DNA from: Patescibacteria group bacterium
GTDB lineage: Bacteria > Patescibacteriota > Patescibacteriia > 2-12-FULL-60-25
NCBI GenBank assembly: GCA_022703155.1
Contig: JAKLEH010000015.1
Coordinates: 1 to 32,024, forward strand
Length of the DNA: 32,024 bases
Reading direction: 5' to 3'
The position numbers and the translations under genes were made by a program. How positions within the stretch are numbered: position 1 is the stretch's first letter; every line of letters starts with the position of its first letter. Shown here one piece after another: positions 15,074-22,009 of this stretch. The notes under the pieces were generated by a model, which saw only the letters and a list, made by a program, of their open reading frames with translations, did not search any database and was not told where the DNA came from.

Positions 15074-15758
15074 ACTCTGGCAGCATGTATTTGCCGTGTT
15101 TTTGGTCGGAAACCACGCGGCCGTCCGCGATGGTGATGACGCGGCTGTTCAGGGCGTTGATGGTGTCGCGGTTATGGGTCACGAGCACCACGGTGCTGCC
15201 GAAAGCGTTGATTTTTTTGAGCACGTCGATGACGTCATTGGTGTTGAGCGTATCCAAATTGCCCGTGGGCTCGTCGGCCAGCAGGATTTTGGGACGATGC
15301 ACCAAGGCGCGCGCGATGACCACGCGTTGTTGTTCGCCGCCCGAAAGCTGGTGCGGAAAACGGTGCGCCTTTTGGTCCAAGCCCACGATTTTGAGCACGT
15401 GCGGTACGGTTTCGCGGATGCGTTTGCGCGTCTCGCCGGCCACTTCGAGCGCAAAAGCCACGTTTTCGAACGCGGTCTTGTTGCGCAATAATTTGAAATC
15501 CTGAAAGACGACGCCGATTTGGCGCCGCAGGTACGGGACTTCTCGTTGTTTGACCCGCGTGATGTTCCAACCCCCGATTTCGATGGAGCCGCGCGTGGGC
15601 CGCTCTTCGGCGATGAGCATGCGCGCCAGCGTGGTCTTGCCCGCGCCGCTCGGGCCCACGATGCACACGAACTCGCCGGCGCCGATTTCCAAAGACACGT
15701 CGCGCAAGGCGTGCGAATCCGGCGGATAGACTTTTGAAACGTGTTTGAGGATGATCAT
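15072..15758 (-). CDS. ftsE: Cell division ATP-binding protein FtsE
   Basis: 228 aa from the ATG at 15756-15758; the longer frame upstream is a shadow of rlpA. Walker [10 protein letters not shown] is at residues 35-43, the Q-loop in VVFQDFKLL, the signature LSGGEQQR, Walker [13 protein letters not shown] and the switch His in LVTHNRD. The FtsE-typical opening [13 protein letters not shown] is present. It is the cytoplasmic ATPase that drives FtsX. It begins 11 bases after the rlpA stop codon. Confidence 0.95.
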   Translation of the reverse strand: MIILKHVSKVYPPDSHALRDVSLEIGAGEFVCIVGPSGAGKTTLARMLIAEERPTRGSIEIGGWNITRVKQREVPYLRRQIGVVFQDFKLLRNKTAFENVAFALEVAGETRKRIRETVPHVLKIVGLDQKAHRFPHQLSGGEQQRVVIARALVHRPKILLADEPTGNLDTLNTNDVIDVLKKINAFGSTVVLVTHNRDTINALNSRVITIADGRVVSDQKHGKYMLPE

Positions 15759-15769
15759 GTCGGTTTTAT

Positions 15770-16690
15770 TTATAGCGTCCAACTGGCAACTGACGGCTCC
15801 GCGGGTTTGACGACGGTTGGTGACGGCGTGGCGGCCACCGTGGACCGTTTGGTCGCCGCTGTCGCGGCCGCGGATTTTTCCGCGGCTTTGGCCCGCAGGG
15901 CCAACGGGTCGTCCGGCGAGAGCGGCCTGACTTTTACCTGCATCACGCCGCCGCGCGGATTGCCGATGGCCGCAAACGCCACCTTGTCCAAATCGATGAC
16001 GCGTTTGGGGAACTTGTCGCGCTCCGGCCCCCAATCATTGATGCGCACCACCACGCTGCGCGCCGGATCGTCCAACCGCGTGACCAAGACGTACGTGCCT
16101 TTGGCGAAATCCGGCGAGGCGGCGCAATTGCATTTTTTGTACGCGTACCACGAAGCGTCGCCCTGGGTCATGTAGCCCGGGACCTCTACAGCCCTGACCG
16201 TAGCGCCCATGCGGACCTTGCCCGTAGCCAAACCGTCTTCCGGGCTGTCCGGTTTGATGATACGTGTTTTGCCGTTGAAGGATTCCTCCATGGCGCAATG
16301 TTTGAATCCGCCGGAACCGCAACCGTCCACGGATAAAGTGACGTTGACCGCAACCGGGACCTGGGCGGCGTTGGTGGTCCAAGCCAAACGCCACGCTTCG
16401 CCAAAATACCGCTCCCCGTTATCCGTGCTTGTGGCCAAAACCGATTCATGAATCAAGTTCATCACGCCAGGCGCCGGGATGTCGCCCTGCTTAAAATTCA
16501 ATTTGACCCCGATGTCCGACAAATCCAGATTTACGTCACGGCCTAAAAAACCCTGGTCCAAATACAGTTGGACCAAGCTCGGAGGTTGGACAGACGCAGG
16601 CGGCACGTTTTCCGCATGCGCTTGCTTGACTAAAACCATGCCGAAAAGTACACTTGCCGACATCAAAAACAGTCCGCACCGTCTCAACAT
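15770..16690 (-). CDS. rlpA: RlpA-like septal protein with double-psi beta-barrel
   Basis: 306 aa from the ATG at 16688-16690. A signal peptide covers residues 1-26, with cleavage after AHA. A domain of about 150 residues without known family (includes CGSGGFKHC, a likely disulfide) precedes the double-psi beta-barrel of RlpA (about 185-265): GDASWYAYKKCNCAASPDF, then VVRINDWGPERDKFPKRVIDL with the conserved Asp, then FAAIGNPRGGVMQVKV. The Ala/Thr-rich tail is low complexity. RlpA proteins bind or cut peptidoglycan lacking stem peptides at the septum. The catalytic Asp of INDWGP is kept, and the His of the usual GxxTASGE/H segment is replaced by a Cys-containing loop, so activity is uncertain. 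It leads the ftsEX operon. Confidence 0.85.
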   Translation of the reverse strand: MLRRCGLFLMSASVLFGMVLVKQAHAENVPPASVQPPSLVQLYLDQGFLGRDVNLDLSDIGVKLNFKQGDIPAPGVMNLIHESVLATSTDNGERYFGEAWRLAWTTNAAQVPVAVNVTLSVDGCGSGGFKHCAMEESFNGKTRIIKPDSPEDGLATGKVRMGATVRAVEVPGYMTQGDASWYAYKKCNCAASPDFAKGTYVLVTRLDDPARSVVVRINDWGPERDKFPKRVIDLDKVAFAAIGNPRGGVMQVKVRPLSPDDPLALRAKAAEKSAAATAATKRSTVAATPSPTVVKPAEPSVASWTL

Positions 16691-16701
16691 AGGTAATTCA
16701 A

Positions 16702-16710
16702 AGTATAGCA
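16702..16710 (-). promoter_or_regulatory. Extended -10 promoter TGCTATACT for rlpA operon
   Basis: On the minus strand TATACT is preceded by TGC and lies 11 bases before the rlpA ATG, so transcription would begin about 5 bases before the start codon. A weak TAGGCG stands at the -35 position. Confidence 0.6.
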
Positions 16711-16771
16711 AAAGTTCACGGGTGCGCCTAGCCTAAAAATGGGCTATCCACAGCCCAATGCCAAACACCGC

Positions 16772-16846
16772 GCCAGCTTAGCTCAGCGGTAGAGCAATGC
16801 TTTCGTAAAGCAGAGGTCCCGGGTTCAAATCCCGGAGCTGGCTCCA
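16772..16846 (+). tRNA. tRNA-Thr (anticodon CGU)
   Basis: Cloverleaf: acceptor GCCAGCT with AGCTGGC, D arm GCTCAGCGGTAGAGC, anticodon loop TTCGTAA giving CGU, T arm CCGGGTTCAAATCCCGG, discriminator T and encoded CCA. It reads ACG codons. Confidence 0.95.
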
Positions 16847-16849
16847 TGT

Positions 16850-16875
16850 AAAAAATCCCTTTCCAGGGGTTTTTT
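16850..16875 (+). terminator. Terminator of tRNA-Thr
   Basis: CCC and GGG with a 6-base loop are extended by an A6/T6 pairing, ending in six T residues, directly after the tRNA. Confidence 0.8.
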
Positions 16876-16950
16876 GTTATGGCGACGGGTTTTGAACGGC
16901 CCTATGAAAAAACAGGGTTATCCCCTGTCTCCCGACTAACGGCATCCGCC

Positions 16951-17010
16951 TACCGACCAGCGACCAATTCTGTCAGAATCCGACTTTCGACCGTCGACCA
17001 TCGACTCATG
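16951..17010. repeat. 7-bp array, CGACCAT-type units
   Basis: Units TACCGAC and CAGCGAC (16951-16964) and CGACTTT, CGACCGT and CGACCAT (from 16981) flank a short centre. The array lies just past the stop codon of the gene ending at 17025. The stretch 16877-16950 shows no other feature. Confidence 0.6.
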
Positions 17011-17024
17011 CGTATTGCGCTTCC

Positions 17025-17648
17025 CTACTTCATCTGCAAATAAACCACTACGTCGGATTTGGCTCTGCGCTCCGCGAGGTATGTCTCCAGCGCGTTGGCG
17101 TCGCCTTCTTTTTCTTTGGACATCTCCACCGCGAGCTTCTGTTCCAACAATGCGGGACGCAAAATCTTTTGACGGAACTGTTCCTCGTTCCAACCGTAAT
17201 TCTGGTACAGGTACTGGGCTACGTCCGGAATGCTGGACGATGCGGCCGAACGCACCACGTCCGCGAAGACTTTGCGTACGTCGTCGTCCGCGACCGTAAG
17301 CTTTCGCTGGTCCGCGGCCTCTTGCACCATGGCCTGCTTCAGCAGTCTGTCCATCACGTTCTGTTTCAGCTGATCATCGGGCGGCAAAGCCTCGCCGATG
17401 GTCTTGCCCGCATCGCTTTTCACGAACTTGCGTATGGCGTCCATGGTTTCCACGTAATCCTTGTACGAAACCGTGTATGTGCCCACTTTGGCCGCCGGAA
17501 AACCCAACACCGAAGCCACGGCCCGGACCGGTCCGCTGTCAGCCGTTTTAAAATAAACCTGGTACACGACCGCGCCGATTCCGGCTACGACCGCGATGAC
17601 CGCAACCAGCCCGGCCATCATACCCCAAACCTTGTTGGAAATTTTCAT
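17025..17648 (-). CDS. SurA-N-like exported chaperone-type protein
   Basis: 207 aa from the ATG at 17646-17648. One anchor helix (about residues 9-32) is followed by an outer domain. The sequence of that domain, with KDYVETMDAIRKFVKS, LPPDDQLKQNVMDRLLKQAMVQEAADQRKLTVADDDVRKVF and NEEQFRQKILRPALLEQKLAVEM, matches the helical N-terminal chaperone region of SurA/PrsA/trigger-factor-like proteins. No parvulin (PPIase) domain follows; the protein ends after about 25 more residues. It probably helps folding of exported proteins. It is the last gene after PH protein and FtsB, 57 bases downstream of the latter. Confidence 0.75.
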   Translation of the reverse strand: MKISNKVWGMMAGLVAVIAVVAGIGAVVYQVYFKTADSGPVRAVASVLGFPAAKVGTYTVSYKDYVETMDAIRKFVKSDAGKTIGEALPPDDQLKQNVMDRLLKQAMVQEAADQRKLTVADDDVRKVFADVVRSAASSSIPDVAQYLYQNYGWNEEQFRQKILRPALLEQKLAVEMSKEKEGDANALETYLAERRAKSDVVVYLQMK

Positions 17649-17705
17649 ATGTCTGTAGTTAGGACAGTTTAGCAACTCGTACGGGTAAATCAAGTGAAAC
17701 GGACT

Positions 17706-18128
17706 TTAGTGCGTAAAAAAATCCAACCAACGCTGCGGATTGGACCGCAAATCCAACTCTTCTGGCTTGACGTCGGCCACGGCCAAATTCATGGACGCGG
17801 AAGTGGCGCTGAACCCTTCCAGAATGACCACGTGTTCGCCCGGTTTCTGCAGGCCTAGTTTGGCGCGCGCCTGTTTTTCCACATACTGGTCGGATTGCAG
17901 TTTGGCGGCCAGCTCTGAAAGTTGCGAATGCCTGCCTTCCAACTGCTGCGCTTTTTGCTCCAAAGCCTTGATTTCCGCATCCACGGTCCAACCGCGATAC
18001 GTTTCACGCACTGTGGATATTCCGACGACCATGAGCAACGCCAAATTGGCCGCCAAAAACAGCGGCCACTTTGCCTTGCCCGCCCAGGCGGAAACGTTGA
18101 GGCGGTTTTGCGTCATGGTTGACCCCAT
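17706..18128 (-). CDS. FtsB/DivIC-like septum formation initiator
   Basis: 140 aa from the ATG at 18126-18128; the ATG at 18114-18116 is an alternative start. One membrane helix (about residues 19-37) is followed by a coiled coil (VDAEIKALEQKAQQLEGRHSQLSELAAKLQ, split here for brevity at about 48-77), then the family hallmark YVEKQARAKLGLQKPGEHVVIL. FtsB/DivIC bridges FtsL and FtsQ in the divisome. A C-terminal tail of about 35 residues ends in PQRWLDFFTH. The gene starts 13 bases after the PH-domain gene. Confidence 0.88.
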   Translation of the reverse strand: MGSTMTQNRLNVSAWAGKAKWPLFLAANLALLMVVGISTVRETYRGWTVDAEIKALEQKAQQLEGRHSQLSELAAKLQSDQYVEKQARAKLGLQKPGEHVVILEGFSATSASMNLAVADVKPEELDLRSNPQRWLDFFTH

Positions 18129-18141
18129 TTTACCACATCGC

Positions 18142-18819
18142 TCAAACTTTAGGCTGTGCGCCGTCGTTGAATAACTTTTCGGCTGACTTTTCGCGCTCCT
18201 GCTTTTCCAACTGCTTCTCCATTTCCGCGACCCGTTCGTCGTCCACACGCTCCAGCATCTCGGCTATATGGCGCAGATGCGCCCGCCTGTCTTTAACCGG
18301 AGCGGACGCGTCAGACGCTACTTCGGCTTTGGCCTGATGGCGCAGATCGTTGAGCAATTCGTACACGGTTTCCGGCCGGCCGATGCTGTCCGCGCAAATG
18401 GGTGCCGTGGCACCGGCGGTTTGGATGGTCAAAGTGCCCATGCGGAAAACCGTGGGCCAAAAACCTTCGCGCTTCCACGACACGTCCTGGACGGAGGCCA
18501 GCGGCGCTTCGGACACGCGGCGCGACAGGATGCCTTTTTGATCCACTTCGATGGCGCGTTCCGTAGTCAGGATAAGCACGTCCGCATCCCACAGGAACAA
18601 AGACCTGCCGGCGATGACGAGGCCCGCGGCCACGCACGCGCCAAACGCCACGACCCCGATCGTTCCGGCGGAAAACAGCGGGAACAAAAAGAAGAACGGC
18701 GCCACGATCAAGGCCATGGCCAAGGCCAATTGGGGCAACAAGGTGACCAAATGGCGACGAACCATGGCTTTGACGCTTTCGTTGTCTTTAAGCTGGATGG
18801 CCGATTCGAGTCTAAACAT
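18142..18819 (-). CDS. PH-domain membrane protein (YdbS-like, bPH2)
   Basis: 225 aa from the ATG at 18817-18819. Two membrane helices (about residues 25-75) are followed by a bacterial PH domain: LILTTERAIEVDQKGILSRR, VSEAPLASVQDVSW, then GTLTIQTAG, in the usual order. The C-terminal third is a charged helix (about 170-220) that could form a coiled coil. Proteins of this class sit in the membrane and are of unknown detailed role. First gene of a three-gene minus-strand operon with FtsB/DivIC and the SurA-N-like protein. Confidence 0.85.
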   Translation of the reverse strand: MFRLESAIQLKDNESVKAMVRRHLVTLLPQLALAMALIVAPFFFLFPLFSAGTIGVVAFGACVAAGLVIAGRSLFLWDADVLILTTERAIEVDQKGILSRRVSEAPLASVQDVSWKREGFWPTVFRMGTLTIQTAGATAPICADSIGRPETVYELLNDLRHQAKAEVASDASAPVKDRRAHLRHIAEMLERVDDERVAEMEKQLEKQEREKSAEKLFNDGAQPKV

Positions 18820-18837
18820 AAACGCCAAGGGAACGGG

Positions 18838-18968
18838 AATTCATAAAATTCATAAGATTTTTAAAATTCATAAGATTTCCCGCAATACGCAATCCAATAT
18901 TTTCATAAAAAGATTTCTAAATGCCCCAATCTTATGAATCTTATGAATCTGACAAATCTTACAAATAA
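18838..18968. repeat. 9-bp-period inverted array, AATTCATAA/ATCTTATGA
   Basis: The left arm (18838-18880) has AATTCATAA units with one diverged unit, GATTTTTAA, in third place. The right arm (18928-18966) has ATCTTATGA units, again with a diverged third, ATCTGACAA. About 45 bp of unique sequence lie between. The array lies between the MurE stop and the PH-protein start. Confidence 0.85.
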
Positions 18969-18970
18969 TT

Positions 18971-20305
18971 TTACGCCCCTCGCCCTCTCTCCGCAACGGC
19001 TGCGTCGATGGCTTGGGCCGCGGCTTGGCGCTCGTCCCAAGGGATTTTGTGCCCGTCGGCCACGCAAATCCATTGTTCGCTACCCTTGCCGGTCATGAGC
19101 ACCAAATCTCCGTTTTGGGCCAAACGCATGGCCATGCGGATGGCTTCCAGGCGGTCCTCGACCACGAACAAATCCTGGCCGTCGCGCTTGCCGCCTTGGC
19201 GCGCGCCTTGGGCCACCTGTTCCATGATTTCCCGCGGATCGTCGTCGTAAGGATCCTCGTTGGTCACGATCACCACGTCGGCCAAGCGTGCGGCCAGGTT
19301 GCCCAAAACCGGACGGCGCGCCACGTCGCGGCCTCCGCCGCACGATCCTAAAACATGGATGACGCGCTGGCGCGGCAGGCTCTTGAGCGTCTCGTACAAC
19401 CTTTTGAAAGATTCTGGTTCGGGCGCGTAATCCACGATGGCCGTCCAATCCTGGCCACGTTCGATGCGCTCGAACCTTCCGGGCACGGCCGTCACTTGTT
19501 CCAAATTTTTGGCCGCTGCGGAAACGTCCAAACCCAACGCATGGACCGTGGCCAAAGCCGCCAGCGCGTTGTACACGTTCACCTCGCCCGGCAAATTTAG
19601 GCGCAATGAGAGTCGCGACCCGCCGATGACGCATTCGAACGACGAACCTTCGGGCGTGGTCAGAACGTTTTCCGCTTTGACTTCCGCGTCCGTGCCGCGA
19701 CCGTACCATACGTTCTTCGGCATCTTGGCCAGAGCGAAATCCTGGGCGTGCGTATCGTCCGCGTTCAACACCGCGGCGCGCGCGACTTGTCTGCCCGCTA
19801 TTTCTTTGGGCGGCAAACCGGCCGTAAATTCGAAAAGTTTGATTTTGGCGCGTTTGTAATTCTCAAAACCGCCGTGCGCTTCGATATGCTCGGGCGTGAG
19901 GTTGGTGAAGACCGCCACGTCGTACGCCACGTTCTCGTGACGGTGCTGCACGATGCCTTGCGAAGAGGTTTCGACCACGGCGTACCCGCAGCCAGCCTTG
20001 ACCATGCGCGCCAAAAGTTTTTGCAATGCGAAACGCCCCAACATGGTCATCTTGGTGTCGTTCAGCCATTCTTGGTCCGCGACTTTGAACAAGGCCGTGG
20101 TCGTACAACCGGTTTTGGCGCCACTGATTTCGAGCGCTTTTGCGATCAGATAGGCGGTCGTGGTCTTGCCATTGGTCCCGGTCACGCCGATAATCGTCAT
20201 TTTTCGCGACGGATGGCCGTAAACAAACGCGGCCAGACCCGAAAAAAACCGGTGGTAAAAATCCAACCAGGAGGGCGGCACAAGCTTTTTTACGGCGCTT
20301 ATCAT
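18971..20305 (-). CDS. murE: MurE-type Mur ligase lacking the N-terminal domain
   Basis: 444 aa. The ATP P-loop GVTGTNGKTTT is already at residues 40-50, so the UDP-MurNAc-binding N-terminal domain of about 90 residues found in MurE is missing; only about 38 residues (with a hydrophobic FFSGLAAFVYG stretch) precede it. The central domain has FTNLTPEHIEAHG and the carbamylated-Lys motif YKRAKIKLF. The C-terminal domain has GRFERIERG, VDYAPEPESF, GSCGGGRDVARRP and NEDPYDDDP. In the position of the DNPR motif that selects meso-diaminopimelate stands EDPY. It should add the third amino acid to UDP-MurNAc-L-Ala-D-Glu; which amino acid cannot be decided. A promoter lies directly in front. Confidence 0.87.
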   Translation of the reverse strand: MISAVKKLVPPSWLDFYHRFFSGLAAFVYGHPSRKMTIIGVTGTNGKTTTAYLIAKALEISGAKTGCTTTALFKVADQEWLNDTKMTMLGRFALQKLLARMVKAGCGYAVVETSSQGIVQHRHENVAYDVAVFTNLTPEHIEAHGGFENYKRAKIKLFEFTAGLPPKEIAGRQVARAAVLNADDTHAQDFALAKMPKNVWYGRGTDAEVKAENVLTTPEGSSFECVIGGSRLSLRLNLPGEVNVYNALAALATVHALGLDVSAAAKNLEQVTAVPGRFERIERGQDWTAIVDYAPEPESFKRLYETLKSLPRQRVIHVLGSCGGGRDVARRPVLGNLAARLADVVIVTNEDPYDDDPREIMEQVAQGARQGGKRDGQDLFVVEDRLEAIRMAMRLAQNGDLVLMTGKGSEQWICVADGHKIPWDERQAAAQAIDAAVAERGRGA

Positions 20306-20314
20306 ATGAAAATG

Positions 20315-20343
20315 AGTTTAGCATCGCGCCATTTCATTGGCTA
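20315..20343 (-). promoter_or_regulatory. Promoter of murE, nearly leaderless
   Basis: On the minus strand TAGCCA (20338-20343), a 17-base spacer, and TGC-TAAACT with the -10 at 20315-20320. The -10 ends 9 bases before the ATG, so the leader would be only a few bases. Confidence 0.6.
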
Positions 20344-20371
20344 GATGGCTTATTTTAGCGAAAAAACAACA

Positions 20372-20438
20372 TGTCATTGCGAGGCTTTGCGAAGCAATCT
20401 ATAGATTGCCGCGCTCGTCGGACTCGCTCGCAATGACA
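20372..20438. repeat. Palindromic element TGTCATTGCGAG...CTCGCAATGACA
   Basis: The ends are perfect 12-bp inverted repeats; the inside holds a second palindrome, GCAATCTATAGATTGC. It lies upstream of the lipoprotein promoter. The sequence class is widespread in bacterial intergenic regions. Confidence 0.85.
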
Positions 20439-20448
20439 GTGTGGACAC

Positions 20449-20477
20449 TTGACATATCCCAATATTTATGCTAGGTT
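20449..20477 (+). promoter_or_regulatory. Near-consensus promoter of the Cys-rich lipoprotein
   Basis: TTGACA (20449-20454), a 17-base spacer, and TGC-TAGGTT (-10 at 20472-20477). The predicted leader is about 58 bases. Confidence 0.75.
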
Positions 20478-20541
20478 GCGCTTATTAACCTCAGAACCTT
20501 CAGCAACCAATCCGCACCCAAAACGCGTACCGGAGGAAAAG

Positions 20542-21306
20542 ATGAACGCTTTCGTCAAAACGTCACTCGCCGCTCTCGCCCTCGTGACCGCACTTGTGTC
20601 TTGCGCGGGCCAGGCCCAGATCCAGTCCAACGTGGGATTCAGTCGCGACGCGACTCCTGGCGGTTCCGCAATGCCGACGAACGGAACATTTCCGGCCCAG
20701 TGCTTCGTGGACGGCAAGCTCGCCATCAAGGAAGAGCCGGCTTGCTACGGAACGGGAGCCAACCGCTACTGCTCGGAATACTCGGTGCTCTGCAGTTGCG
20801 TGGGTACGGATTCCGTTGCCAGTTGGGCGCGCTTGAAGAGCGTGGACAACGGAAACCCGCAGTACGGCTACTGCAGTTATGCGCCTCCGGCCGCCACGCA
20901 GGTGGACGTCAAGAAGATCGGCCAGGCCGCGTCTTCGACCGCACCGGTCCAATCCGCTCCGCCCCCTCCTCCGCCGCCCGCGGCATCGGCCAGCGCTTCG
21001 GCGTCCTCGGTGGGCTCGGGCGTGGGACCCGTGGCTTCGGCGCCTCCCGTGGACCCCAAGCCGCTGCAGGCTTCGCCCAGCTGCGAGACCAAGGACGGCG
21101 TGGTGACCTGCAGGACGATCACGGCCAGCGCGGACGACGCGGACGCCGGTCCGCAGTTCCACTGCGTAGGGCCCAACGTGGTGCCGCTCGGCATCAACGA
21201 CCTGGCCAAGTACGCGGGCGGCCCGCCCTGTACCTGCGGCAAAGGCAAACTCAAAAAAATCGCGTCAGCCCAGAACACCTGGCTATGCGACACGACGGGC
21301 AAGTGA
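20542..21306 (+). CDS. Cysteine-rich predicted lipoprotein
   Basis: 254 aa; ATG at 20542 behind GGAGG at 5-base spacing. The signal peptide ends in lipobox LVSC with Cys21. The mature part has two Cys-rich segments, residues about 50-115 (CFVDGK, ACYGTG, YCSEYSVLCSCVG, YCSY) and about 180-252 (CETKDGVVTCRT, FHCVG, PCTCGKGK, WLCDT), joined by a Pro/Ala/Ser linker with an eight-proline run. The two halves probably form small disulfide-bonded domains on the cell surface; the VKOR-DsbA protein of this window could oxidise them. No family is recognised. Strong promoter, ribosome site and terminator together suggest high expression. Confidence 0.8.
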   Translation: MNAFVKTSLAALALVTALVSCAGQAQIQSNVGFSRDATPGGSAMPTNGTFPAQCFVDGKLAIKEEPACYGTGANRYCSEYSVLCSCVGTDSVASWARLKSVDNGNPQYGYCSYAPPAATQVDVKKIGQAASSTAPVQSAPPPPPPPAASASASASSVGSGVGPVASAPPVDPKPLQASPSCETKDGVVTCRTITASADDADAGPQFHCVGPNVVPLGINDLAKYAGGPPCTCGKGKLKKIASAQNTWLCDTTGK

Positions 21307-21311
21307 TTCCA

Positions 21312-21344
21312 AGGCTTCGGACCTCTCCGAAGCCTGTTTTTTTT
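21312..21344 (+). terminator. Terminator of the Cys-rich lipoprotein gene
   Basis: A perfect 10-bp stem, AGGCTTCGGA with TCCGAAGCCT around CCTC, is followed by eight T residues. Confidence 0.95.
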
Positions 21345-21945
21345 ACAGTCCGTACGAAACCAACGACATCACGGCAAAACCCAAAGAAATCACCAACAAT
21401 CCGGTGCCGGCCGCAAACAGCCACGGCGCCGCGTACAGCTTGCCCAAAAACAGGCACGTAACGCCCACGACCTGCAAGAACATCTTTACCTTGCCCGAAC
21501 CGTTGGCGCTTACGTATTCGCCGCGGCGCTTGCGCATGTAAGCCGAGAGTACGATCAAAAATTCCACGAACAGAATGCCCAAAGCCAACAGATGGTGCAC
21601 TTCGCGCACGATGAAGATGCACGCCACAGAACCGATAAGCAACTTGTCGGCCGTAGGGTCGGCGATGGTGCCCCAAAGGGTTATCTGCTTTCGAACCCTG
21701 GCCAACGAACCGTCCAACACGTCCGTAAATCCCGCAAACAAGAACAGCGGGATGGCTATGGGCCATGCCTCAAAGTACATGTAATAAATCACGAACGGTA
21801 TCAAAAAAAACCTTAAAACCGTCAAATGGTTGGGTTTGATCCAATTGGGTATCAACGGAATTAAGGTTTTTGCCAACACGCGGTCTTGGAAATACAATTG
21901 GACCGTTTCGTTGGTCATGAAGGTCTTCTGCGTAAGCCAGCCCAT
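21343..21945 (-). CDS. CDP-alcohol phosphatidyltransferase
   Basis: 200 aa; ATG at 21943-21945 or, nine codons later, at 21916-21918. The family signature DGx2ARx8Gx3Dx3D is complete: DGSLARVRKQITLWGTIADPTAD (residues about 77-100, quoted here in two parts: DGSLAR and GTIADPTAD). Six membrane helices are expected. Enzymes of this family transfer a phosphatidyl group from CDP-diacylglycerol to an alcohol such as glycerol phosphate or inositol; PgsA-like activity is most likely, but the acceptor cannot be fixed from sequence. It is divergent from the large membrane protein gene. Confidence 0.87.
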   Translation of the reverse strand: MGWLTQKTFMTNETVQLYFQDRVLAKTLIPLIPNWIKPNHLTVLRFFLIPFVIYYMYFEAWPIAIPLFLFAGFTDVLDGSLARVRKQITLWGTIADPTADKLLIGSVACIFIVREVHHLLALGILFVEFLIVLSAYMRKRRGEYVSANGSGKVKMFLQVVGVTCLFLGKLYAAPWLFAAGTGLLVISLGFAVMSLVSYGL

Positions 21946-21960
21946 AGGCGGTTGCGTTTA

Positions 21961-21969
21961 TGCTAACAT
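21961..21969 (+). promoter_or_regulatory. Extended -10 element TGCTAACAT
   Basis: TGC plus TAACAT lies about 40 bases before the ATG at 22010. No -35 box is visible. Confidence 0.45.
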
Positions 21970-22009
21970 ACACCCTGTTACGCCAGCTGTCGATAAACAA
22001 TCTTGAACT

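Noticed and set aside
16741-16757. DnaA-box-like CTATCCACA in a small palindrome
   Set aside because: A single imperfect box without a cluster, AT-rich region or dnaA/dnaN neighbours does not support an origin.
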